Shown here one piece after another: positions 26,442 through 35,017 of a DNA stretch of 64,000 nucleotides (the first letter of the stretch is position 1; every line of letters begins with the position of its first letter). The position numbers and the translations under genes were made by a program. Under the pieces are notes generated by a model. That model made no database searches, had not been told where the DNA came from, and saw only the letters and a list, made by a program, of their open reading frames with translations. Origin of the DNA: JAWMQL01 sp033283165. GTDB taxonomy: Bacteria; Pseudomonadota; Gammaproteobacteria; Pseudomonadales; Halieaceae. The stretch lies in the NCBI GenBank assembly GCA_033283165.1, contig JAWMQL010000003.1, positions 310,001 to 374,000 on the forward strand. The letters are read 5' to 3'.

Positions 26442-27773
26442 ATGAAAAAGGGTTTTGGAATCCCACTTTTATTTCTGGGCGCTTTTGCGCTTACGTCCGT
26501 TACCACGGCTGGCGAGGCCAACCTGACCCGGTTCGGGCCGAAGGTCTACGAACGCGAGCGAGGAGCACCGACGAACGACTCGGCTGAATTCAGGGCCATC
26601 GATGGGCCCGCTGAGCTTGTAATCCAGGACGACGGCATCATCAACGCGCGGATCAAGATCAACGGCCTGGACGTGGTCAGTCCGGTGGACTTTCAGGGAG
26701 AGGGCGAGTTCGTCGTACCGATCGACCTCTATCCGGAGAACACGATCGAGGTGAGCGTTCGCGGCAAGCCGGGCGGAACACTCGGCGTCCGCGTGACCCA
26801 GCATACCGAGTCCAACTTCAATGTCAGGTCCAAAATGTATTTCGGAGTCAACACGAGCGACATTGCGACTCAACGCGATTTCTACACCACGTTGGGACTC
26901 ACCGGCGAGATATTTCCGGCAGGACCGGAGCAGTGCAAAAGCTTTGCCCAGTCGCTCGGGTTTGAGGATAACTACCTGATCTTCGTCGCCCTGACCAGCC
27001 TGACCGGTGGTCCGCCGTGGATCGACACGGTACAGTTCAGGGAGGACTCGTATCGCGATGATCCGCCCTACGCCAACCTGAACCACATCGGCATGGCCTA
27101 CGCGACCTATTCGACGACCGACCTCGATGGCGACTACGCCTACCTACTCGGGGAAGGTGTCGAATTCGTCTCACCCCCGGCTACAGCGCCCAACGGCGAG
27201 CGGTTCGTGTTCCTCAAGGACCAGGATGGCACCTTCCTGAAGTTGATCGAGGAGGCTGGCAACAGCACCGCGGGGCCTGACCTGGTGCGGCTGGTGAACA
27301 CCAACATGAACGTGGCTGACCTGGAAAGATCGCGCGAATTCTACCGGCTGCTGGGGTTCACCGAAGAGGTGGACGGCTCGCAGCAGGGTTCTGGCGCGTT
27401 CGCCCAAGCCCACGGGTTTGACGACCCGATCGAGTTCGAGGGCGTGGACATAAGCCTTCCCGGCGACCCTGCCCCGCTCGGCGATAATGAGGCCACGCTC
27501 CAGCTGCGCCAGTGGAAGACACCCTTCAACTTCGCGCCGCCCTACTCACCACCGGTCAATCACCTCGGCATCGACAGGATCGCGTACTACGTGGACGACC
27601 TGAATGCGGCCATAGCAGAGATGAACCGTCTGGGCTTTGAGCAACTGGGCCCGATCGGCGGCGGCGGCGGTGGCGTTGGCAGTATCGCCATCGTGTTTTT
27701 CTACGACCCCGACGGGATCAAAGTCGAGCTGTGGGGACCGATCAGCGAGCCTAACCCGAATTCAGGCTGTTAG
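26442..27773 (+). CDS. Exported protein with two VOC (glyoxalase-fold) domains
   Basis: A 443-residue protein with a Sec signal (GFGIPLLFLGAFALTSVTTAG). Residues 25-125 form a beta-rich N-terminal domain of unknown type. Two vicinal-oxygen-chelate domains follow, near 130-280 and 285-435, each opening with a VNTxxxDxxxxRxFYxxLG pattern (the second reads NMNVADLERSREFYRLLGF) and ending with FLKDQDGTFLKLIE or FFYDPDGIKVELWG. VOC domains act as metal-dependent lyases, dioxygenases or isomerases; an exported two-domain form is uncommon. A GAGGAGG site precedes the ATG. The reaction is unknown. The SnoaL-like exported protein downstream may be functionally linked. Confidence 0.78.
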   Translation: MKKGFGIPLLFLGAFALTSVTTAGEANLTRFGPKVYERERGAPTNDSAEFRAIDGPAELVIQDDGIINARIKINGLDVVSPVDFQGEGEFVVPIDLYPENTIEVSVRGKPGGTLGVRVTQHTESNFNVRSKMYFGVNTSDIATQRDFYTTLGLTGEIFPAGPEQCKSFAQSLGFEDNYLIFVALTSLTGGPPWIDTVQFREDSYRDDPPYANLNHIGMAYATYSTTDLDGDYAYLLGEGVEFVSPPATAPNGERFVFLKDQDGTFLKLIEEAGNSTAGPDLVRLVNTNMNVADLERSREFYRLLGFTEEVDGSQQGSGAFAQAHGFDDPIEFEGVDISLPGDPAPLGDNEATLQLRQWKTPFNFAPPYSPPVNHLGIDRIAYYVDDLNAAIAEMNRLGFEQLGPIGGGGGGVGSIAIVFFYDPDGIKVELWGPISEPNPNSGC

Positions 27774-27798
27774 GGCCGCGCAGCAACGCAATGCACAT

Positions 27799-27834
27799 GA
27801 AGAGCCCCGCCTGTTTCCGCACGCGGGGCTCTTC
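27799..27834 (+). terminator. Strong hairpin between VOC and SnoaL-like genes
   Basis: A 12-bp perfect stem, GAAGAGCCCCGC with GCGGGGCTCTTC, closes a 12-base loop 25 bases after the VOC stop. No T-run follows, so it may be a weak or factor-assisted terminator, or a processing/stabilising element within an operon rather than a full stop. Confidence 0.6.
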
Positions 27835-27890
27835 AAGCTGAAGCAGAAGATGCCTGAAGATTTCAAGTCATCACACAAGGGAGCAACATA

Positions 27891-28514
27891 ATGACTCTAA
27901 CCCTGTTTAACCGACCTACCTTACGATTCCTGCCGCGAGCCTGTCTATCGATCATGCTGGGCATGGCGTTCAGCCTGTCTACAACGGCCGCTTCGGCCAC
28001 GGACAACCTGCAGGTCAAGAATGAAATCATCGATCTCATGCTCTGTTACGGCGAAGGCACGGACACCTTTGGCGAACCGGGCAACCCGGACGCATTCCTT
28101 GAGGGACTGGAAATCTACGAGGAGTGTTTCACCGAAGACGCCATCTTCAATCTCTGGCCTGCGGGCACTGACTTCAATGGTCCCGCTCTGCTGACTGTGG
28201 TGGGTCCTGCCGCCTGGGCCGAAAATGTCGTCGATCCTGCAGTGCCGCGAGACCTGGTAACGGGGCTATCCGTCTCCCGCGGTCAGCACATGCTGACCAA
28301 CTTCATGGTTGAAACGCAGGGGAAAACGGGCACGCTGACGGCCTACCTCAACGCCACGCGCACGGTCTTCGACCCGGACAGCGGAGCGGTCACCAATGTA
28401 TCGGTCGCCAATGGCACCTATACGCTGTACGTGGAGAAAATCCGCGGAAAATGGCTGGTGAATCAGCTCGACCTGAAGCTGATCAGCTTCGTGGAACACT
28501 TCAGCGCGGATTAA
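27891..28514 (+). CDS. Exported SnoaL-like/NTF2-fold protein
   Basis: A 207-residue protein with a long signal peptide (ACLSIMLGMAFSLSTTAASA) and a domain that looks like the SnoaL/NTF2 cone fold: KNEIIDLMLCYGEGTD at the start, EIYEECFTEDAIFNLWP after it, a late HMLTNFMVETQGKTGTLTAY strand pair, and YTLYVEKIRGKWLVNQLDLK. The fold includes ring cyclases, dehydratases and isomerases as well as non-enzymatic proteins. GGGAGCA lies before the ATG. It follows the VOC gene after the hairpin, so it may share transcripts with it. No reaction can be assigned. Confidence 0.7.
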   Translation: MTLTLFNRPTLRFLPRACLSIMLGMAFSLSTTAASATDNLQVKNEIIDLMLCYGEGTDTFGEPGNPDAFLEGLEIYEECFTEDAIFNLWPAGTDFNGPALLTVVGPAAWAENVVDPAVPRDLVTGLSVSRGQHMLTNFMVETQGKTGTLTAYLNATRTVFDPDSGAVTNVSVANGTYTLYVEKIRGKWLVNQLDLKLISFVEHFSAD

Positions 28515-28634
28515 GTGCCGCAGAGCCGCGAGCGAGATTTCAGGCAAGTGTCGCTGACCTGACAGTTCCCGACGATGCCCCTTGTGGGTATTTTTACTGC
28601 GCTACGGTGTAAAGGTTGCGCCTGTGGACGCAAT

Positions 28635-30242
28635 TTATCCAGCGATAGACAGCACGGAAAAGTCCGCAAAGACCGCGTAAATCACCAGGACCGTGGCGGC
28701 CAGGATCCCGCCCACCAGACGGGCCTGCTTCCAGGGGGTCATATCGACGGCGCCTGCGTCCTCCTGCACAAATTCCTGGTCCGTAGGTGAGAGTTCACCC
28801 ATCACCAGCATGTAAATCACCAGGTAGGCGAACACGAGTCCGAGGAAGTGGTACTCGTGCAGTGACTCCACGACCCGGTCAAAGGGAGAAACGAAATAGC
28901 CAACGGCGATGACCAAAAAACCCGCTACCAGTGCCTGTTTGGCTGCCCGTGGAGGCACCCGCTTTGACAGCATGCCCACCAACACCACGGCAAAGATGGG
29001 AATAAAGTACATACCGTTCATCTTTTGCAGGTAGGCGAAAATGCTGGTGGTATTGGCCAGCAGTGGCGCAATGGCCATTGCGGCCAGGGCCACGATCCAG
29101 CCGAATACCTTACCCGAGCGGACCACCTGCTGCTCGCTGGCATTGCGGTTGATCACCCCTTTGTACAAGCCCAGACTGAATAATGTACAGGAACTGTTCA
29201 GGGCTGAATTGAAGCTGGAAAGGATGGCGCCGATCATGGCCGCGGCAAAGAATCCCGTCAGAGACGCCGGCAACACGCTGTTTACCAGCATCCCGTAAGC
29301 ATGATCGGCCTTGATGCCCTGCCCCGCGAACATTGCGAATGCGATAATGCCCGGCAGCACCAGGTACATCGGGCCAAGGAGTTTCAGCGCGCCTGTCAGC
29401 AACACGCCCTTTTGTCCCTCGGCGAGACTGCTGGCGCCAAAGGTGCGCTGGATGATCTGCTGGTTGGTGGTCCAGTAGAACAGGTTCAACAGCAGGATAC
29501 CGGAGAATACGGTACCGAAGGGTACCCCGGTATCATCACCGCCGATGGAATTGAATGTCCCCCGCGGCAGCTCTGACAGCTTGTTGACACCGGACATAAC
29601 ACCATCGCCACCCAGGGCACTCAGACCGAACCAGGTGATCATAAAGCCCCCCACCAGCAACCCGATGCCATTGAGCGTATCGGACACCGCCACGGTCCTG
29701 AGGCCACCAAACAGCGCGTAACAGGACCCCACCAGACCAACGAGCCACACGATCAGCCACAGGACTGTGCTATAGGACTCAATACCGGTTAGGGACTGAA
29801 CATCCATGATGCCGATCATGCCGGTGGCACCGGTGTAGAGAATAATGGGCAGGAGAATACCCACATAGGCGACCAGGAAGATCAGGTTGGTAATTATCTG
29901 GGTCTGGTGGTCGAAGCGGATAGCGAGATACTCCGGCACCGTCGCCACACCGCTTTTCAAGAATCGGGGCAGGAAAAACAGCGCCATTGTCACCAGGGCG
30001 AGCACCGCCACTACCTCCCAGACCATCACTGCAAAACCATCGGTGAAAGCCGCGCCATTGAGTCCGACCATCTGTTCCGTAGAGAGGTTCGTCAGCAGCA
30101 GAGAACCGGCGATCAGTGGAAAGGACAGGGAGCGTCCGGCGAGGAAGTACCCCCCTGACGAGCTGTGATCATCCTTCCTGGTAATGAGAAACGTGACAAC
30201 GGCCACGAACCCTGTGAAAAACAGAAAAGAGCCGATAATCAT
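28635..30242 (-). CDS. Sodium:solute symporter (SSS family), SGLT-like
   Basis: A 535-residue inner membrane protein with about 14 hydrophobic helices and SSS-family features: GGYFLAGRSLSFPLIAGSLL in the first loop, WEVVAVLALV, GGLRTVAVSDTLNGIG in the middle, and LSSFNSALNSSCTLFSLGLY in the conserved core helix that binds sodium. This subfamily includes sugar and inositol transporters such as vSGLT. The ATG was chosen over a TTG six codons earlier; neither has a strong ribosome site. It is divergent from the aldo/keto reductase gene across 252 bases. The solute is probably a sugar or polyol, but this is not shown. Confidence 0.88.
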   Translation of the reverse strand: MIIGSFLFFTGFVAVVTFLITRKDDHSSSGGYFLAGRSLSFPLIAGSLLLTNLSTEQMVGLNGAAFTDGFAVMVWEVVAVLALVTMALFFLPRFLKSGVATVPEYLAIRFDHQTQIITNLIFLVAYVGILLPIILYTGATGMIGIMDVQSLTGIESYSTVLWLIVWLVGLVGSCYALFGGLRTVAVSDTLNGIGLLVGGFMITWFGLSALGGDGVMSGVNKLSELPRGTFNSIGGDDTGVPFGTVFSGILLLNLFYWTTNQQIIQRTFGASSLAEGQKGVLLTGALKLLGPMYLVLPGIIAFAMFAGQGIKADHAYGMLVNSVLPASLTGFFAAAMIGAILSSFNSALNSSCTLFSLGLYKGVINRNASEQQVVRSGKVFGWIVALAAMAIAPLLANTTSIFAYLQKMNGMYFIPIFAVVLVGMLSKRVPPRAAKQALVAGFLVIAVGYFVSPFDRVVESLHEYHFLGLVFAYLVIYMLVMGELSPTDQEFVQEDAGAVDMTPWKQARLVGGILAATVLVIYAVFADFSVLSIAG

Positions 30243-30494
30243 AGCCGGATCAGCCTGCAACTGTGGTTATTGGTATATGTGACCCCAAAGGTAAAGCGGA
30301 TCAACAGTGTCGCAGGGTACACTTTCAAACTGTGTTTCAACAGCAGACATGGATGGCTACCAGCGAGTTTCTTATCAACGAAGGCAGGAAGTCATACGCG
30401 AAACACGACATCCCCTTGACCCCGCTTCTGTCTGCGGACCATACTCGCTGCATCCGGCCCAACAGGTAACAACTTCAGCAGGCGGTGACCATCC

Positions 30495-31463
30495 ATGCAA
30501 TATCGCAGACTTGGCAATTCCGGTCTAAAACTATCCGAACTGTCATTCGGCTCCTGGGTAACCTTCAATCGCCAGATCGATACGGGTCTGGCGGAAAGGA
30601 TGTTCGGCATCTGTCTCGATGCCGGTGTGAATTTTTTTGACAACGCCGAGGGTTATGAACACGGACAATCCGAGATAGTCATGGGCACAGCGCTCAAGGC
30701 GCTGTCCCGCCCCAGGGACAGCTACTGTGTCTCTTCCAAGGTATTTTTCGGTGCCAGCGAAAACCCGTCTCCCACACAGATGGGGCTAAGTCGGAAACAC
30801 ATCACCGAAGCCTGCCATCAGGCACTGCAGCGTTTACAGGTAGACCACCTGGATCTGTATTTCTGTCACCGTCCCGATCCGGACACGCCGATAGGCGAGA
30901 CGGTATGGGCCATGCATAACCTCATTACACAGGGCAAAGTGCTCTACTGGGGAACCTCGGAATGGAGCGCAGATGAGATCATCCAGGCATTCTCCTTCGC
31001 CAGCGAGAATCATCTCATCCCACCCACCATGGAGCAGCCACAGTACAATCTGCTCGACCGCGAACGACTGGAAGTCGAATACGCCCCCCTGTTCGACCAG
31101 TATGAACTCGGCACGACCACCTGGTCACCGCTCGCCTCGGGCGCCCTCACGGGCAAGTACCTGCAGGGCATGCCGGAAGGCTCAAGGGCGACCCTTCCGG
31201 GATACGAATGGCTGCGGGAACGAATGGTGGAGTCCGATCGGGGCCAGCAGCGCATGTCCAGGGTAGCGAGGTTGGTCTCAATCGCCGATGAACTGGGCAC
31301 CTCGGCCAGCAAACTGGCCATCGCCTGGTGTCTGCTCAACCGGCACGTTTCGACGGTCATTCTGGGGGCCTCCAGGGAAGAGCAACTGATCGAGAACCTG
31401 GCAGCCTGCGAGGTCCTGCCACTGCTGGACAGCGACATCCAGGCCAGACTGAACGACATCTGA
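30495..31463 (+). CDS. Aldo/keto reductase
   Basis: A 322-residue NADPH-dependent reductase with the AKR barrel. The catalytic tetrad is visible: D49 and Y54 in FFDNAEGYEHG, K82 in VSSKVFF, and H125 in LYFCHRPDPD. The NADP-binding C-terminal segment includes STVILGASREEQLIENL. Sequence features resemble the potassium-channel beta-subunit/YghZ branch. It stands between two sodium:solute symporters, so it may act on an imported carbonyl or sugar compound. A GGCGGTGA site lies just upstream of the ATG. The enzyme class is firm and the substrate unknown. Confidence 0.9.
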   Translation: MQYRRLGNSGLKLSELSFGSWVTFNRQIDTGLAERMFGICLDAGVNFFDNAEGYEHGQSEIVMGTALKALSRPRDSYCVSSKVFFGASENPSPTQMGLSRKHITEACHQALQRLQVDHLDLYFCHRPDPDTPIGETVWAMHNLITQGKVLYWGTSEWSADEIIQAFSFASENHLIPPTMEQPQYNLLDRERLEVEYAPLFDQYELGTTTWSPLASGALTGKYLQGMPEGSRATLPGYEWLRERMVESDRGQQRMSRVARLVSIADELGTSASKLAIAWCLLNRHVSTVILGASREEQLIENLAACEVLPLLDSDIQARLNDI

Positions 31464-31609
31464 TACAGAAATCCTGCGCGAGGTTTTCGAGCAAGTCCTT
31501 GTGCTTCGCGCCTGGCAATGCAGGGATCGGGAGGTCTTCGTGGTCGCAGATGCGGTGCCGGTTTAGTGATACACTATTCCGACCGGGCAGCAAGAAGAAA
31601 GAAAACAGC

Positions 31610-33052
31610 TTGGACACTCAAGCGTTAATCCTGATCGGCGTCAGCCTGTACATCGTACTGATGATGCTGATCGGCATCTGGGCGTCGCGCGGCAATCATT
31701 CGCTTGCCGATTTCACGGTCGCCGGCCGCAACATGCCGCTCTGGCTCTGTACGGTTTCCGTTTTCGCCACCTGGTTCGGCAGTGGCATCATGATGGGCGC
31801 CGCCACCGCGGCATACGAATACGACCTGCTACTGATGGTCGGGGAACCGTTTGCATCGGGTCTTTGCCTGTTCCTGATCGGCCTGATATTTGCGCGCATT
31901 GTGCGGCGCACGAGGCGCCTCACCTGGCCGGAGTTTTTCGAGGCGCGTTACGGCAAGGTTGCGGCGACATTTGCCGCGGTTTCGGACGTGATCTCCGGTG
32001 CGATCTGGCTGGGCGGGCTGCTCTTCACATTCGGCGTGTTGCTGCAGGCGCTTGCCGGCGTACCGCTGGCGGCCGGAATTGTCGGCGGAACCGTGGTCGT
32101 TGCAGCCTATACGATGATCGGCGGCATGTGGGCGGTCGCAATGACCGACTTCGTGCAGATGACCGTGTTTGTCGTGGGACTTGTCGTCCTGCTGTTCGTG
32201 GTGCTTGCCGACGCCGGCGGCTGGGGCGCGGTGTCAGCGCAGCTGCCGGCAAACGCCATGCGGTTGATACCCCTCGAACACACGTTCATCGACTGGATGC
32301 AGTACATCCAGGTCTGGATGACCCTGGGCGTGGCCGCAGTGGCATCCTCGTCGGTAATTCAGCGGGCGCTGTCGGCGAGCTCCGAACGCGTGGCGCAATA
32401 TTCATTCTACCTCGCCACCGTTGCCTACGTAATCATCGGCTCGATCCCACTGTTGCTCGGGCTCGTCGCCTCGGTGGAGATGCCCGGGGTCGAAGATCCG
32501 AACGCCATCCTCACGGAACTGGCTCTATCCCACCTGCACCCGGTACTGGTGGCCGTGTTTGTGGGCGCCATCGTCTCCGCCGGCATGAGTTCCTGTGACA
32601 GTATCCTGCTTGCCGGGTCGACGGTTGTGTCGACCAACCTGATGCCACTGGTCGTCAGAAAACCGAGCGACCAGTTGCGCCTGAGAGTGGTCCGGTACAC
32701 GATTCCGGTGCTTGCGCTCGGCGGCATGTACATCGCATTCAATGCGACGCGGGCAGTCCAGGTCCTGATCGATTCCGTGTCGATCCTGCTCGCCGGTATC
32801 TGCGTGCCGTTTTTTGCCTGTTTCTTCTGGTCAAAGGCAAATCGAACCGGCGCGGTGGCCTCGATCGCAAGTGGCCTGGTGACGTGGCAGATCGCCAGTA
32901 CGTACGATCCCCTGATTCCGCCCGACCTGATCGGCTTTTTCGTTTCCTTCGCCGTCATGATCGTCGTCACACTGGCGACGCAAGAGTCCGATCCACCGCG
33001 TCCGCTGACGGATATCGATGGCGAGCCCGTCGCGCTCGAAAACCGCCTCTGA
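31610..33052 (+). CDS. Sodium:solute symporter (SSS family), second type
   Basis: A 480-residue inner membrane protein with about 13 helices. It has FTVAGRNMPLWLCTVSVFAT after helix 1, GGMWAVAMTDFVQM in the middle, and VGAIVSAGMSSCDSILLAGS in the sodium-site helix, all SSS hallmarks. It differs clearly from the other symporter and looks closer to the proline/solute branch. The longer open frame overlaps the aldo/keto reductase out of frame, so I chose the TTG (LDTQALILIGVSLY) that starts just before helix 1; the ribosome site is weak. It follows the reductase by 146 bases. The substrate is unknown. Confidence 0.82.
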   Translation: MDTQALILIGVSLYIVLMMLIGIWASRGNHSLADFTVAGRNMPLWLCTVSVFATWFGSGIMMGAATAAYEYDLLLMVGEPFASGLCLFLIGLIFARIVRRTRRLTWPEFFEARYGKVAATFAAVSDVISGAIWLGGLLFTFGVLLQALAGVPLAAGIVGGTVVVAAYTMIGGMWAVAMTDFVQMTVFVVGLVVLLFVVLADAGGWGAVSAQLPANAMRLIPLEHTFIDWMQYIQVWMTLGVAAVASSSVIQRALSASSERVAQYSFYLATVAYVIIGSIPLLLGLVASVEMPGVEDPNAILTELALSHLHPVLVAVFVGAIVSAGMSSCDSILLAGSTVVSTNLMPLVVRKPSDQLRLRVVRYTIPVLALGGMYIAFNATRAVQVLIDSVSILLAGICVPFFACFFWSKANRTGAVASIASGLVTWQIASTYDPLIPPDLIGFFVSFAVMIVVTLATQESDPPRPLTDIDGEPVALENRL

Positions 33053-33165
33053 AACCAGGGACTGAAACCCTGGCCACGGTCGCCAGGATCGCGACCGGGT
33101 CTGCAGGTCCCGATACGTCAACGCCCGATACCAGCCAGGAGCGATCTTCGGGGGCCTCTTCCCGC

Positions 33166-33678
33166 TCAACCAGATACAAACCCGGCGGCCGGGTTTCGCC
33201 CGATTCGTGTCGCCGCTGAAGGGGGCTCGGGCCCCCTCCACGCCCCGGTCAGCCTGTTCAGCAGCACACAGAATGCGTACTCCGAATCGGTGTCTCCGAT
33301 GGGGTGGAAGCCGCCGAGAGTAGGCGGCTCACGCCGAATATCGACCACGTTACCGTTGTGGGCGAAGACGTGTCGCACTCCCCCGAGTTCGCGTTCAAAG
33401 GGGTGGGTATTGGCGAACGAATTCGACCCGACCGACGCGTGGCGAATGTGGGCAATGACCAGAGGGCTCGTGACGCCGTGTTTCTCGACAAACCGCTCCC
33501 ATTCGCTCTGGGCAGCGGCCGCAGGCTCCTTGATAATGCGGGCTTCGCGTCCCTCGTAAGCGGCGATTCCCCAGCCATCGTGGTTTGGCCCCTCCCTGCT
33601 GCCGTGTGCGGCAAACCGGCGGAGCGAGCAAGTAAACGAAACCGGTCGGCCGGAGGACAGTCCGAAAAGTTCACACAC
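33166..33678 (-). pseudogene. Truncated class II glutamine amidotransferase (YafJ-like)
   Basis: About 145 residues match the N-terminal glutaminase domain of YafJ-type amidotransferases: a GTG start giving the catalytic Cys2 in CELFGLSSG, then GPNHDGWGIAAYEG, VIAHIRHASVG, NTHPFERE, FAHNG and GDTDSEYAFCVLLNRL. The homology then stops, and a short unrelated Pro/Gly/Arg-rich tail runs to the stop. Full-length relatives are about 255-280 residues, so roughly 100 C-terminal residues are missing. It is convergent with the second symporter, and the break lies close to that gene's 3' end, suggesting a deletion or rearrangement there. Confidence 0.7.
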
Positions 33679-34219
33679 GGTCGCTACCAACCATAGAGCC
33701 CGTGCCTGTCGGCGCACTCCACCCGATGGCAGCAGCCGGTCACTCCCTGATGTGCGCCGCGGATTGCAGTGTTCATTGTTTCTCACGCATGGTCTGGAAC
33801 TCGAATCATATCGCACCCTGGCGGTGGCTGGGCTGGCTTCGCGGGTAAAGGTACCCTCTCCGTTCGCAAGCCCGTATGGTCACGTCGCTACAGGTGGTGA
33901 CAATGGTCGTCTGAAAAGGCTTAAGTGGATTCCGACAGCCGACGCTCTGTCCGGACAGCTTGCGTTTAGGGCTCGTAAATACCCTGCCTTGAAAAATCGG
34001 CAAGATAGAGCCTGGCAATTTGCTATACCAGGGATGGACCTCCCACCGCGTCAAAGCCGCTTTACCGCCGTTAATTCGTCCAGACTGTCGAACTATTCGA
34101 CCTTCCAGTAAACATAGTCTCTCCTATTGATATTACGCATACTTACCTTTATAATATGTAATATAATCTATCGATAGTTTATTTTTACTGAGCAATATTT
34201 GGCTTCGAGAAAAGATTCG
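33679..34219. other. 541-base intergenic region, AT-rich near its right end
   Basis: No convincing gene. Open frames here are short and lack family features. The last 90 bases before the enoyl-CoA hydratase are very AT-rich and contain ATTACGCATAC, ATATGTAATATAATC and a TATCGATA palindrome, so this is the likely promoter and control region of the hydratase/AtuA operon. Confidence 0.5.
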
Positions 34220-35014
34220 ATGAACGACGCAGCCCTGCGCCAGGAACTTCGCCCCGAGGGCGTCCTGGTCCTGACGATGAATCGGCCGGAAGTGCATAAC
34301 GCCTTCGATGACCTCCAGGTCCGGCGACTGCTGGGGGCGCTGGAGGATGCCCGGGACAACGACAAGGTGCGCGTGGTGGTACTCGCCAGCGCGGGTAAGA
34401 GCTTCTCCGCTGGTGGCGATATCGACTACATGCGCCGGATGGGCCTGAACACCTACGAAGAGAATCTCGAGGATGGCGGCCGGCTGGCGCGCCTGATGAA
34501 GTCCCTGAACTTTCTCCCCAAACCCACCATCGCCCGGGTGCAGGGAGCTGCCATGGGCGGCGGCGTAGGTCTGGTTTGCTGCTGCGATTTCGCTATCGGT
34601 TCGCCCCGGGCCGTGTTCGCTACCAGTGAGGTGAAGCTTGGTATGGTGCCTGCCACTATCAGTCCCTACGTGGCCGCCACGGTCGGCGAGAAAGCCGCGC
34701 GGCGCATGTTCACCAGCGCCCTGCCGGTAAGGGCGGAACAGGCAGTCGCCCTTGGTCTGCTGAGCGACATCGTGCCCGAGGAGGACCTGGATAAGGCAGT
34801 GGACGACCTGGCCCAAACGCTGCTCAAAAACGCACCGCAGGCAGTACGCCTGTCCAAGCAGTTGGCCTTTGACCTCTCATCCCGCCCCATCTGTGACGAA
34901 TTGATCACCGACACGGTCAAGCTGATCGCTGATGTGCGCGACTCCGATGAGGGCCGCGAGGGCCTAAGCGCCTTCCTTGAGAAGCGCGCTCCCGACTGGA
35001 TCAATGAGGATTGA
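34220..35014 (+). CDS. Enoyl-CoA hydratase, methylglutaconyl-CoA hydratase-like (LiuC/AtuE type)
   Basis: A 264-residue crotonase. MNRPEVHNAFDD, FSAGGDIDYMRRMG and GAAMGGGVGLVCCCDFAI form the CoA pocket. The stretch EVKLGMVPATISPYV closely resembles LiuC/AUH methylglutaconyl-CoA hydratases and the related AtuE isohexenylglutaconyl-CoA hydratase. As in those enzymes, one of the two classical glutamates (in GGGxEL) is replaced, here by Gly. The ATG at codon eight of the open frame was chosen; the upstream TTG has no ribosome site. It starts an operon with AtuA-like genes, supporting a role in isoprenoid or leucine-type branched acyl-CoA breakdown. Confidence 0.85.
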   Translation: MNDAALRQELRPEGVLVLTMNRPEVHNAFDDLQVRRLLGALEDARDNDKVRVVVLASAGKSFSAGGDIDYMRRMGLNTYEENLEDGGRLARLMKSLNFLPKPTIARVQGAAMGGGVGLVCCCDFAIGSPRAVFATSEVKLGMVPATISPYVAATVGEKAARRMFTSALPVRAEQAVALGLLSDIVPEEDLDKAVDDLAQTLLKNAPQAVRLSKQLAFDLSSRPICDELITDTVKLIADVRDSDEGREGLSAFLEKRAPDWINED

Positions 35015-35017
35015 GCG

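Noticed and set aside
33752..34111. 119-residue plus-strand frame in the intergenic region
   Set aside because: No family features, no ribosome site and poor coding character; treated as non-coding.
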